DNA of 64,000 bases from Couchioplanes caeruleus (lineage in GTDB: Bacteria > Actinomycetota > Actinomycetes > Mycobacteriales > Micromonosporaceae), in assembly GCF_023499255.1 (NCBI RefSeq), contig NZ_CP092183.1:8242501-8306500 (forward strand), in the 5' to 3' direction. Shown here in pieces: positions 37,128 to 44,793 of the stretch (position 1 is the first letter of the stretch; every line of letters begins with the position of its first letter). The position numbers were made by a program, and so were the translations under genes. The notes under the pieces were generated by a model. The model saw only the letters and a program-made list of their open reading frames with translations. It was not told the origin of the DNA and did not search any database.

Positions 37128-37148
37128 TTGTACGGTGTATTTTGTACA
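37128..37148. promoter_or_regulatory. TTGTAC...TGTACA inverted repeat, probable TetR operator
   Basis: TTGTAC (37128-37133) and TGTACA (37143-37148) are arranged head to head in the 73-base divergent space. An overlapping TTGTACGGTGTA half-palindrome (37128-37139) fits the TGTAC-type operators of this TetR class. It could repress the regulator and the glyoxalase gene together. Confidence 0.5.
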
Positions 37149-37183
37149 GCGTCCATAAATCAGCCCGGCCGCCGGGAGGCACC

Positions 37184-37564
37184 GTGCGAGTCTCATCCTC
37201 CGCCGTCTCGCTCACCGTCGACGACGTCCCCGCCTCGAGCAAGTTTCTCGTCACCCACTTCGGCTTCACCGAGCGGATGGCCGCCGACGGCTTCGCCTCG
37301 CTGGGCCGCGACGACGCGGCGATGGACGTGATCTTCCTGCGGCGCGGCATCGAGGTCCTGCCCGAGGAGCTGCGCGAGCGGCACGCATCCGGCACGATCA
37401 TCGCCTTCGTGGTCGACGACCTCGACGCGGAGCACGAGCGCCTGCGCGCCGAGGGGGTCACCATCACGCTGCCCCTGCGCGAGGAGCCGTGGGGCGAGCG
37501 GCTCTTCATGGTGACCGACCCCAACGGCGTGCCGTACGAACTGGTGGAGTGGGTCGCGACGTGA
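37184..37564 (+). CDS. Glyoxalase/bleomycin-resistance (VOC) family protein
   Basis: 126 residues from GTG 37184, with GGGAGG 4 bases before it. The VOC fold is recognised from SLTVDDVPASSKFLVTHFGF at the start and EEPWGERLFMVTDPNGVPYELVEW at the end, the latter with the metal-ligand Glu. The middle IIAFVVDDLDAEHERLRAEGV is typical. The substrate is unknown; candidates are antibiotic binding or thiol-adduct chemistry. It is likely controlled by the divergent TetR protein. Confidence 0.88.
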   Translation: MRVSSSAVSLTVDDVPASSKFLVTHFGFTERMAADGFASLGRDDAAMDVIFLRRGIEVLPEELRERHASGTIIAFVVDDLDAEHERLRAEGVTITLPLREEPWGERLFMVTDPNGVPYELVEWVAT

Positions 37565-37615
37565 GTCTTCGCCGCGTCGGTCGTTAATCTCGATGGGTCG
37601 ATCGGAATCGGAGTC

Positions 37616-40600
37616 GTGGTGCTCGTCGTACATGGCGTCTGGATAGCCGGTGAGTCGGCGCCGGGACGGCTCGCGCTCTGGGCCGAGGATCCCGGCCTCC
37701 CGCTGACCACCACCTCACGGGCACGGTCGCGGCCGCACCCGTTCGCCGTGCCGGCCATCGCGCTGTCGACGGCCCTGGCCGGCTCCTCCGACGACGTCCG
37801 GGACGCCCTTGCCAAGGCCGATGACAGCAGCCTCAGCCTGCGCCTGCCCGGCACGGCGAAAGGCCCGCTGCCGTCGCCGGAGACGGGCAGCGAGGCGCCG
37901 TCGCGGGGACTGCGGCTGACTGCCTGGGAGGTCCCCGTGCTCATGCTGCCGTGCGATCAAGCGCTGGGCGCCCTCGGCGCGCTGGCCGAGCCCGACCCGG
38001 AGAGCCCGTGGACCGCCGCGGCGTCGCTGCGCTACCTGTCCCTGCTGGCCGGGCACGCCTGCGACATGGCACGCCGGGGACGGATGCTGCCGCAACTCGT
38101 GACGGAGGCCGGGGTGCCCGCCGCGCGATGGCGTCCGGTGCTCACCGGGGCCGACGCGGCGGCGTTCCGGGAGTTCGCCGAGGCGATGCCGCCGGTCTGC
38201 CGGGCGGGCGGCGGCCCGGACCAGGGTGCCGCCCGCACGGTGCGCGATGTGTTGAACGCGCTGATCGACGCGGGGGCACGGGCGGTTCTGCCGGAGCGCC
38301 TCCTCGTCGGGGCCCGCCCCGGCCCCCGGGCCGTCCTGCCGGACCGGTGGGTGTCCGCCCTGACCGCCGAGGACCCCGCCCTGCCCGGCGCGGACGCGGC
38401 CGACGTGGCGGCGCTCACCGAGCCGCTCGAGGCGTGGCTGCGGGCCGCGCACGAGGCCAACGGGCCGGTCCGGGTCAGTTTCCGGCTGGTCGAGCCGCCC
38501 CCGGGCGAGGACACCTGGTCACTCGCGTTCGCGCTGCAGTCGGCCGACGATCCCAGCCTCTATCTCCCCGCCGAGGAGCTGTGGTCCGGCGGGCGGTTGC
38601 CGGGCCTCGCGGGCCGGGCCGACGAGACCCTGCTGGCCGGGCTCGGCCGCGCCGTACGGCTCTTCCCTGCGCTGCACGAGGCTCTGCTCGACGCCCGGCC
38701 GCACGAGATGACACTCAGCACCGCCGAGGCGCACGAGTTCCTGCGGCAGGCCGCGCCCCTGCTGCAGGCTGCGGGCTTCGGCGTCCAGCTCCCGTCGTGG
38801 GCCGGACGCAAGGCGGTCGGGCTCAAGCTGACCACGCGTACGAGGAGCACGACGCCGTCGGGGAAGGCCGCAGCCGACTCCGGGTTCGGTCTCGAGGAGC
38901 TGGTCGACTTCCGCATCGACCTGATCATCGGGGACGGCGCGGTCAGCGCCGAGGAGCTGGCCGAGCTGGCGCGGCTCAAGGTGCCCCTGGTCCGGGTGCG
39001 CGGCCAGTGGGTCGAGCTGGACGACCGGCAGCTGAAGGCGGCGCTCAAGGCGGTGGATCGGCGGCGCGAGGGCGAGCTCACGGCCGGCGAGGTGCTGCAG
39101 CAGGTGGTCGACGGCGGCGAGGAGGACCTGCCGCTGGTCGAGGTGGACGCGGACGGCCGGCTCGGCGACCTGCTCTCCGGGGAGGCGGCGGCGCGCCTGA
39201 CGCCCGTGTCCACGCCTCCCGGGTTCCAAGGAGTGCTTCGGCCGTACCAGGAACGGGGTCTGTCCTGGCTCTCCTTCCTCGGACGGCTGGGGCTGGGCGG
39301 CATCCTGGCCGACGACATGGGGCTCGGGAAGACCGCACAGACCCTGTCGCTCCTGCTCACCGAGCGGGAGGACGCGACGGCCCGAGCCCAGTTGGCCCCG
39401 ACGCTGCTCGTCTGTCCTATGTCGCTGGTCAGCAACTGGCAGAAGGAAGCGGCCCGCTTCGCCCCGAGTCTGCGCGTGCTGGTGCATCACGGCAACGCGC
39501 GGAAGCGTGACGACGAGTTCAAGGCGGCCGTGGCCGAGGCGGATGTCGTCATCACCACCTATGGCACCGCACTGCGCGATCTGCATCTCCTGCGCGATGT
39601 CCAATGGGGACGCGTTGTCTGCGATGAGGCTCAGGCGATCAAGAACAGTGGCACGCGGCAGGCCCAGGCAGTGCGCGCCATCCCTGCCCGCACCCGGCTG
39701 GCCCTGACCGGCACGCCCGTGGAGAACCACCTCGCTGAGCTCTGGTCCATCATGGAGTTCGCCAATCCGGGCCTGCTGGGGCCGGCAAAACGGTTCCGCA
39801 AACGGTTCCAGGAGCCGATCGAGGTACGCGGCGACGCCGACGCCACCGCGGCGCTCAAGCGGTCCACCGGCCCGTTCGTGCTGCGGCGCCTCAAGACCGA
39901 CAAGTCGATCATCTCCGACCTGCCGGAGAAGAACGAGATGAAGGTGTGGTGCTCGCTGACGGCCGAGCAGGCCACCCTCTACCAGGCGGTGGTGGAGGAC
40001 ATGATGGCCGTCATCGAGAGCACCGAGGGCATTCAGCGGCGTGGCAACGTCATCTCGGCCATGACGAAGCTCAAGCAGGTCTGCAACCACCCCGCCCACC
40101 TGCTCAAGGACGGGTCCCGGCTGCCCGGCCGCTCCGGCAAGCTGGCCCGGCTGGAGGAGCTGACCGAGGAGCTGGTGACCGACGGCGACAAGGCGCTCGT
40201 CTTCACGCAGTACGCGGAATTCGGGGCGATGCTGCAGCCGTACCTTGCCGCACATCTCGACCGCCCGGTGCTCTGGCTCCATGGTGGACTGTCGAAGGCC
40301 AGACGGGACGAGCTCGTCGAGCGGTTCCAACAGGATCCCGAGCCGATGATCTTTCTGCTCTCGCTGAAGGCCGCCGGCACCGGGCTCAACCTGACCGCGG
40401 CCAATCACGTCATCCATGTGGACCGCTGGTGGAACCCGGCGGTGGAGGACCAGGCGACGGACCGGGCATTCCGCATCGGACAGTCACGCAACGTGCAGGT
40501 TCGTAAGTTCATCTGCACGGGCACGCTCGAGGAGAAGATCGACGCGATGATCGAGCGCAAGAAGGCGCTGGCGTCCACAGTGGTCGGCACGGGCGAGGAC

Positions 40601-40669
40601 TGGATCACCGACCTCGGCACCGCCGAGCTGCGCGAGCTGTTCGCCCTCGACCCGGTGGCGGTGAGCTGA
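37616..40669 (+). CDS. SNF2-family helicase (HelZ-like)
   Basis: 1017 residues from GTG 37616; GTG 37619 is better spaced from GGAG (5 bases) and equally possible. The first 500 residues are the SNF2-associated N-terminal domain of bacterial SWI2/SNF2 proteins (VRVRGQWVELDD and neighbours). The ATPase core then has GVLRPYQERGLSWLSFL, Walker A LADDMGLGKTAQTL, the DEAQ box VVCDEAQAIKN and ALTGTPVENHLAELWSIMEF. The C-terminal helicase half has LVFTQYAEFGAML, LSLKAAGTGLNLTAANHVIH and RWWNPAVEDQATDRAFRIGQ. It is a double-stranded DNA translocase, perhaps RNA-polymerase-associated like RapA. The SWIM gene follows one base later. Confidence 0.93.
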   Translation: MVLVVHGVWIAGESAPGRLALWAEDPGLPLTTTSRARSRPHPFAVPAIALSTALAGSSDDVRDALAKADDSSLSLRLPGTAKGPLPSPETGSEAPSRGLRLTAWEVPVLMLPCDQALGALGALAEPDPESPWTAAASLRYLSLLAGHACDMARRGRMLPQLVTEAGVPAARWRPVLTGADAAAFREFAEAMPPVCRAGGGPDQGAARTVRDVLNALIDAGARAVLPERLLVGARPGPRAVLPDRWVSALTAEDPALPGADAADVAALTEPLEAWLRAAHEANGPVRVSFRLVEPPPGEDTWSLAFALQSADDPSLYLPAEELWSGGRLPGLAGRADETLLAGLGRAVRLFPALHEALLDARPHEMTLSTAEAHEFLRQAAPLLQAAGFGVQLPSWAGRKAVGLKLTTRTRSTTPSGKAAADSGFGLEELVDFRIDLIIGDGAVSAEELAELARLKVPLVRVRGQWVELDDRQLKAALKAVDRRREGELTAGEVLQQVVDGGEEDLPLVEVDADGRLGDLLSGEAAARLTPVSTPPGFQGVLRPYQERGLSWLSFLGRLGLGGILADDMGLGKTAQTLSLLLTEREDATARAQLAPTLLVCPMSLVSNWQKEAARFAPSLRVLVHHGNARKRDDEFKAAVAEADVVITTYGTALRDLHLLRDVQWGRVVCDEAQAIKNSGTRQAQAVRAIPARTRLALTGTPVENHLAELWSIMEFANPGLLGPAKRFRKRFQEPIEVRGDADATAALKRSTGPFVLRRLKTDKSIISDLPEKNEMKVWCSLTAEQATLYQAVVEDMMAVIESTEGIQRRGNVISAMTKLKQVCNHPAHLLKDGSRLPGRSGKLARLEELTEELVTDGDKALVFTQYAEFGAMLQPYLAAHLDRPVLWLHGGLSKARRDELVERFQQDPEPMIFLLSLKAAGTGLNLTAANHVIHVDRWWNPAVEDQATDRAFRIGQSRNVQVRKFICTGTLEEKIDAMIERKKALASTVVGTGEDWITDLGTAELRELFALDPVAVS

Positions 40670-40670
40670 G

Positions 40671-41504
40671 ATGCCGGTCGACCCGGAGGGACGCTGGTTC
40701 GAGACGACCGGCCCGATCCGCGTGGACGGTGGCATCGCCGTGCGCGCCCAGCGCGGGAAGATCGGCGAGCAGTGGTGGTCGCGCCGGTTCGTCGACATCC
40801 TCGAGCAGACCTGCGCTCCGGGGCGGCTCGCGCGGGGGCGGGCGTACGCGCGCAAGGGACAGGTCATCGACTTCGAGCTGGCCCTCGGCACCGTGTCCGG
40901 CCGGGTGCAGGGCTCACGCCTAGCGCCGTACGGGGTGACGATCCGGATCCCCGCGTACGACGAAGCACAGTGGACACGGGCGCTCGCCGCGCTCGGGTCG
41001 CAGGCGTTGTATCGCGCCGCTCTGCTCGCCGGCGAGATGCCGCACGAGATCGTCGACGTCTTCGACGAGCTCGAGCTGCCGCTGTTTCCGTCCGCATTGG
41101 ACATGGTGTGCACGTGCCCGGACTGGGGCGTGCCGTGCAAGCATTTATCCGCCGTCCTGTACGTCCTCGCCGAAGCCTTCGACGACGACCCGTTCCTCGT
41201 GCTGGCCTGGCGCGGCCGGCAGCGGGAGGAAATCCTCTCCGCCCTGCGCGGGCTCCCCGAACCGACGGAGACCATCGATCCACTGGCGGTCGACGAGGTG
41301 GCGCTGGAGGACCGCCTGGGCGACTTCTACACGCCGGCCGTCTCCCTGAGCCGACTGCGAGAACGGCCCGCCCGGGTCACGGCACCGCCCGAGCTCCTGC
41401 TGCGGGTGCTGGACCCGCCTCGCGTGCGGGTGCGCGCCATCCCCCTGACGGACATCCTGCGCCCGGCCTACCGAGACCTCGCCACTCCGTCCACACCAGA
41501 CTGA
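40671..41504 (+). CDS. SWIM zinc-finger protein, partner of the SNF2 helicase
   Basis: 277 residues from ATG 40671, one base after the SNF2 stop, so certainly in its operon. The SWIM motif C-x-C-xn-C-x-H is C147, C149, C156, H158 (VCTCPDWGVPCKH). The N-terminus has the usual ERKIGEQWWSRRFVDILE-like helix (GKIGEQWWSRRFVDILE) followed by GRLARGRAYARKGQVIDFE. SWIM domains bind DNA or proteins; SNF2/SWIM pairs recur in actinobacteria, but their joint job is not established. The tandem repeats at 41531 begin 27 bases after its stop. Confidence 0.92.
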   Translation: MPVDPEGRWFETTGPIRVDGGIAVRAQRGKIGEQWWSRRFVDILEQTCAPGRLARGRAYARKGQVIDFELALGTVSGRVQGSRLAPYGVTIRIPAYDEAQWTRALAALGSQALYRAALLAGEMPHEIVDVFDELELPLFPSALDMVCTCPDWGVPCKHLSAVLYVLAEAFDDDPFLVLAWRGRQREEILSALRGLPEPTETIDPLAVDEVALEDRLGDFYTPAVSLSRLRERPARVTAPPELLLRVLDPPRVRVRAIPLTDILRPAYRDLATPSTPD

Positions 41505-41530
41505 CGCGGGTCACGGCGGCCGACCCGAGG

Positions 41531-41740
41531 GGTGCACCCGGGCGCGCGCGACGCCCGACCTGACCGCTGCACCCCGGCACGCACAACGCCCGACCTGACC
41601 GCTGCACCCCGGCACGCACGACGCCCGACCTGACCGCTGCAGCCAGGCGTGAGCGACGGCCGGCCTGACCGGTGCACCGCGGCGTGCGCGACCGTCGGCC
41701 TGACTGACGCGCCGCAGCGCGCGCGACGACCGACCGGTTC
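41531..41740. repeat. Six tandem 35-bp repeats
   Basis: The gap 41505-41833 holds no gene. Six head-to-tail units of exactly 35 bases start at 41531, 41566, 41601, 41636, 41671 and 41706. Units 2 and 3 differ by one base; the outer ones are more diverged. The core words are GCTGCACCCCGGCACGCA and CGCCCGACCTGACC. The period is not a multiple of three, so the repeat is not protein-driven. There are no spacers, so it is not CRISPR. Confidence 0.9.
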
Positions 41741-41788
41741 AGTGTGCCGGGCTCGGCGCGGACTTGGTCTTAGCCGGCTGAGAGACGA

Positions 41789-41820
41789 CGAGGGGCCCGC
41801 GCTGTCGCGCGGACCCCTCG
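41789..41820 (-). terminator. Terminator after the GH64 glucanase gene
   Basis: A 14-bp stem, 41789-41802 pairing with 41807-41820, loop of 4. One position is a G-U wobble only in the minus-strand RNA, which fits its use by the gene ending at 41834. Confidence 0.7.
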
Positions 41821-41833
41821 GTCGGAGCTGGGC

Positions 41834-43435
41834 TCAGCCCTTGTGCCACTTCTGGTTTGCCGTACCCGCGCAGTCCCACAGTTGGAGCCGCGCGCCGTCG
41901 TTGCCGTTCCAGTCCTTGATGTCGACGCACTTGTTGGCCTGGACGTTCACCAGGTCCCCCGCCCCCGACAACACGAACTGCTGGGCACCCGTGTTGTTGC
42001 AGGTGTAGAGCTGGACCGCGGCGCCGCTGGCAGTGGAGCCGTCGGCCACGTCCATGCACTTGCCGCCGGCCTGGACCGCGCCGTTGGCGAACGTCCACTT
42101 CTGGGCGTTGGAGTTGTTGCAGGTCCATGCCTGCAGGGGCGCCCGGTCCACGAAGTTGGCGCTCGGGACGTCGATGCACTTGCCGTTCCAGTCACTGATC
42201 AGCGACACCGCACCCGTCGTCGGCGGCGGAGTGGTGCCGCCCGCGCCGAACGGGGTGAGGATCAGGCCCGCCGAGCGGGGGTCACCGCTGTGCACCAGCG
42301 ACTCGAAGTTGGCGACGTCGTCGAAGGCGAACGCGTACGCCTTACCGTCCGCCATGTTCTGGTGGATGATCTTCGCGTACTGGTTGGCCGGGTTGTTCTG
42401 GTAGAACTGCGCGGCGTTCGTGCTGGGCTGGGTGTCGATGGTGCCGAGGGTGCCCCGGTTCAGGGCAGCGCACAGGGTCCGCGAGATCGGGCCCACCACC
42501 TGGTCGTTCGGCGCCGGGAGGTCGCCGTCGCAGCCCCACACCGACGCGGAGGACGGCTTGTTGAACGACGCCACCTGCTGACCGGCCGAGTTGGTGAAGT
42601 TCATGACGTTGCCCGACGTACGCCCGAAGTACTTGGTGTTGGGCTGATCGCCGAACGGCACGACCGTCAGAGTCTTGGAGGCGTACGCGTTCCACGCCGA
42701 GTTGATGTACGAGTCGTAGTAGTTGGCGCTGAGCAGCCCGGCGCCCGCCGCCTTGCCCGGGGACAGCACGCGCAGCACCGTACCGTCGGAGCGGGTCACG
42801 ACGGTCCGGTCCCAGCCCGGCTGAGCCTTGATCCCGTTGATGACGTTGTTGCGTCCGTTGTTGACCGGGTCACCGGTGCGGGACGTCACACCGTCGGATC
42901 CGGTGACGGTGACCGCGTGCGGCACGGCGAACATGTCGACCTGCGAGCTGTTGAGCCAGAGTCCGTCGTTGTTGTACGTGAACTCGCTCCAGTCGAACAG
43001 AATGTTGTAGTTCGGGTCGCCGCTCGCCCACGGGGCCGGCTGGACCAGCCCGTCCGGGGTGAGCAGGAACTTGAGCTTCTCGCCGAGCGAGAAGTACACC
43101 CGTCCGGAGAGGCCCTTCGGGAAGTTGACCGTGGTCGTGCCGCCGTTGCCCGGCCCGCCGATCGCCACGTCCGGCGCCGGTGAGGGCGGGATGTTCCCGG
43201 CCGGCCACGGTGTGAACGTGCCGCCCTGGTTGACGTAGCCCAGGCGGCCGGTGTTCAGGTTCGTACCGATGACGTACACGTAGACCGCGTCGCCACGGCC
43301 GGTGTTGTTGGTGATGGTGACCGGCAGCAGCGCCGGGCCGGCTGCCTGGGCGGGCGCCGCGGCGGCGGAAACCGCCACCGGCACCGCGGCCGCCAGGGCG
43401 GCTAGCGCGTGCAACAGCTTTCGTCTGGTTCGCAC
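41834..43435 (-). CDS. Secreted GH64 beta-1,3-glucanase with a C-terminal ricin-B (CBM13) lectin domain
   Basis: 533 residues. GTG 43435 is chosen because AAGGAG lies 5 bases before it and the signal peptide begins there (LLHALAALAAAVPVAVSAA, cleavage after AQA near 32). Residues 35-400 match GH64 laminaripentaose-producing glucanases: E151 (DWSEFTYNN) and D167 (SSQVDMFAVP) are spaced 16 apart, like the catalytic Glu/Asp of the Streptomyces enzyme as I recall it. After a GTTPPPTTG linker, the last 125 residues form a ricin-type trefoil with repeated G-K-C-x-D-V and Q-x-W units, for carbohydrate binding. It would degrade fungal or yeast cell-wall glucan. The promoter carries a LacI-type palindrome. 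Confidence 0.92.
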   Translation of the reverse strand: MRTRRKLLHALAALAAAVPVAVSAAAAPAQAAGPALLPVTITNNTGRGDAVYVYVIGTNLNTGRLGYVNQGGTFTPWPAGNIPPSPAPDVAIGGPGNGGTTTVNFPKGLSGRVYFSLGEKLKFLLTPDGLVQPAPWASGDPNYNILFDWSEFTYNNDGLWLNSSQVDMFAVPHAVTVTGSDGVTSRTGDPVNNGRNNVINGIKAQPGWDRTVVTRSDGTVLRVLSPGKAAGAGLLSANYYDSYINSAWNAYASKTLTVVPFGDQPNTKYFGRTSGNVMNFTNSAGQQVASFNKPSSASVWGCDGDLPAPNDQVVGPISRTLCAALNRGTLGTIDTQPSTNAAQFYQNNPANQYAKIIHQNMADGKAYAFAFDDVANFESLVHSGDPRSAGLILTPFGAGGTTPPPTTGAVSLISDWNGKCIDVPSANFVDRAPLQAWTCNNSNAQKWTFANGAVQAGGKCMDVADGSTASGAAVQLYTCNNTGAQQFVLSGAGDLVNVQANKCVDIKDWNGNDGARLQLWDCAGTANQKWHKG

Positions 43436-43563
43436 GGTGACTCCTTGGGGGCGAAGCGGCGCGATGGGTACGGGACAACACCCCGGCGACCTGCCTGTTC
43501 GGCCTGTCCCGGGTCGGGGATGGAATTGCTGTGTCACGCCTCGTGAGCTGCGGAGGAGCGGCC

Positions 43564-43607
43564 TGAGAGCGCTCTCACAGCATGAAATGGTTAACACTGT
43601 GTGTCAA
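43564..43607 (-). promoter_or_regulatory. GH64 promoter with a CebR-like 14-bp operator
   Basis: On the minus strand there is TTGACA (43607-43602), 17 bases, then CATGCT (43584-43579) as a -10 element, followed directly by the perfect palindrome TGAGAGC-GCTCTCA at 43577-43564. The palindrome covers the expected +1. It differs from the known CebR/CelR operator TGGGAGCGCTCCCA by one symmetric substitution. Repression by a LacI-family oligosaccharide sensor is the natural reading. Confidence 0.7.
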
Positions 43608-43700
43608 TAGACGTCGGATGATGTATTTCAGCGGTGTTACCTGTCCACAGGCGCCACCGCGCGGTCCGCGGCACTGCCCGGAGCGGCATAGGGTCGGGAA

Positions 43701-44657
43701 ATGAGCGAGATGAACTACCGCCGCCTCGGCTCGTCCGGGCTGGTCGTCTCCGTTGTCGGGATCGGCTGCAACAACTTCGGCCGCAGGCTGGACTTCGACG
43801 GGACGCGGGCGGTCGTCGACGCGGCTCTCGACGCCGGGATCACCCTCTTCGACACCGCCGACATCTACGGGCGCCCGCACGGGACCTCCGAGGAGTGGCT
43901 CGGCGCCGCGCTGAAGGGCCGCCGCGAGGAGGTGGTGCTGGCGACCAAGTTCGGCATGGACATGGAGGGGATGAACGGCGTCGATCACGGCGTGCGGGGT
44001 TCGCGGCGGTACATCGTCCGGGCCGTCGAGGCGTCGTTGCGCCGGCTCGGCACCGACTACATCGATCTGTATCAGATGCATGAGCCCGACGAGGGGACGC
44101 CCATCGAGGAGACCCTCGCCGCCCTGGACGATCTGGTACGCGCCGGCAAGGTCCGGTACCTCGGCAACTCGCACTTCGCCGGATGGCAGATCGTCGACGC
44201 CGACTGGACCGCGCGCGCCGCCGGGCAGACACCGTTCATCAGTGCTCAGAACCAGTACAGCCTCGTGCACCGCGACGTCGAGGCCGAGGTGGTGCCGGCC
44301 TGCGAGCGGTTCGGGCTGGGCCTGCTGCCGTTCTTCCCGCTGGACAGTGGCCTGCTGACCGGCAAGTACCGGCGTGGGCAGAAGCCGCCCGAGGGCACCC
44401 GGCTGGCCCAGGACGGTTACCAGGGGTGGCTCGACGAGGCCGACTGGGACCTGATCGAGGCGCTGACCACGTACGGGAAGGAGCGCGGCCGCTCACTGCT
44501 CGACGTCGCGATCGCGGGTCTCGCGGCGCGCCCGGCGGTGACCAGCGTGATCGCCGGGGCGACCAAGCCGGAACAGGTACGGGCCAACGCGGCGGCGGGC
44601 GCCTGGCAGCTCACCGCCGAGGACCTCGCCGCCCTGGACGAGCTCCTCGCCGGCTGA
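43701..44657 (+). CDS. Aldo/keto reductase
   Basis: 318 residues from ATG 43701. The catalytic tetrad is complete: D51, Y56, K83 and H127 (FDTADIYG, ATKFGMDM, LYQMHEPD). The (beta/alpha)8 barrel has SLRRLGTDYIDLYQMH and the NADPH-binding end SVIAGATKPEQVRANA. The early VSVVGIGCNNFGRRL is typical of the AKR11/12-like group. The substrate is unknown. The gene is divergent from the GH64 gene, and the 265 bases between contain the LacI-type operator close to the other side. Its last codons run into the tandem repeat at 44649. Confidence 0.92.
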   Translation: MSEMNYRRLGSSGLVVSVVGIGCNNFGRRLDFDGTRAVVDAALDAGITLFDTADIYGRPHGTSEEWLGAALKGRREEVVLATKFGMDMEGMNGVDHGVRGSRRYIVRAVEASLRRLGTDYIDLYQMHEPDEGTPIEETLAALDDLVRAGKVRYLGNSHFAGWQIVDADWTARAAGQTPFISAQNQYSLVHRDVEAEVVPACERFGLGLLPFFPLDSGLLTGKYRRGQKPPEGTRLAQDGYQGWLDEADWDLIEALTTYGKERGRSLLDVAIAGLAARPAVTSVIAGATKPEQVRANAAAGAWQLTAEDLAALDELLAG

Positions 44658-44793
44658 CCGAGCAGTGAACCCCCGGGAAGACGAACCACCCGCGCACGCC
44701 GGCCGGGCAGTGAACCCCCTGGAAAACGAACCACCCGCGCACGCCGGCCGAGCAGCGAACCCCAAAGGCGAGCCGCTCGCGCAGGCCGGCCGG
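44649..44793. repeat. About three imperfect 42-49-bp tandem repeats at a gene junction
   Basis: Units begin with GCCGGC at 44649, 44698 and 44743, with the GCCGGC start repeated at 44785. Shared words are GCAGTGAACCCC and ACGAACCACCCGCGCAC. The first unit (49 bases) covers the stop codon of the aldo/keto reductase; later units (45 and 42 bases) stay in frame with the downstream oxidase and encode its N-terminal 15-residue repeats. Confidence 0.8.

Noticed and set aside
41531..41740. CRISPR array
   Set aside because: Units are directly adjacent with no spacers and are degenerate, so this is a tandem repeat.
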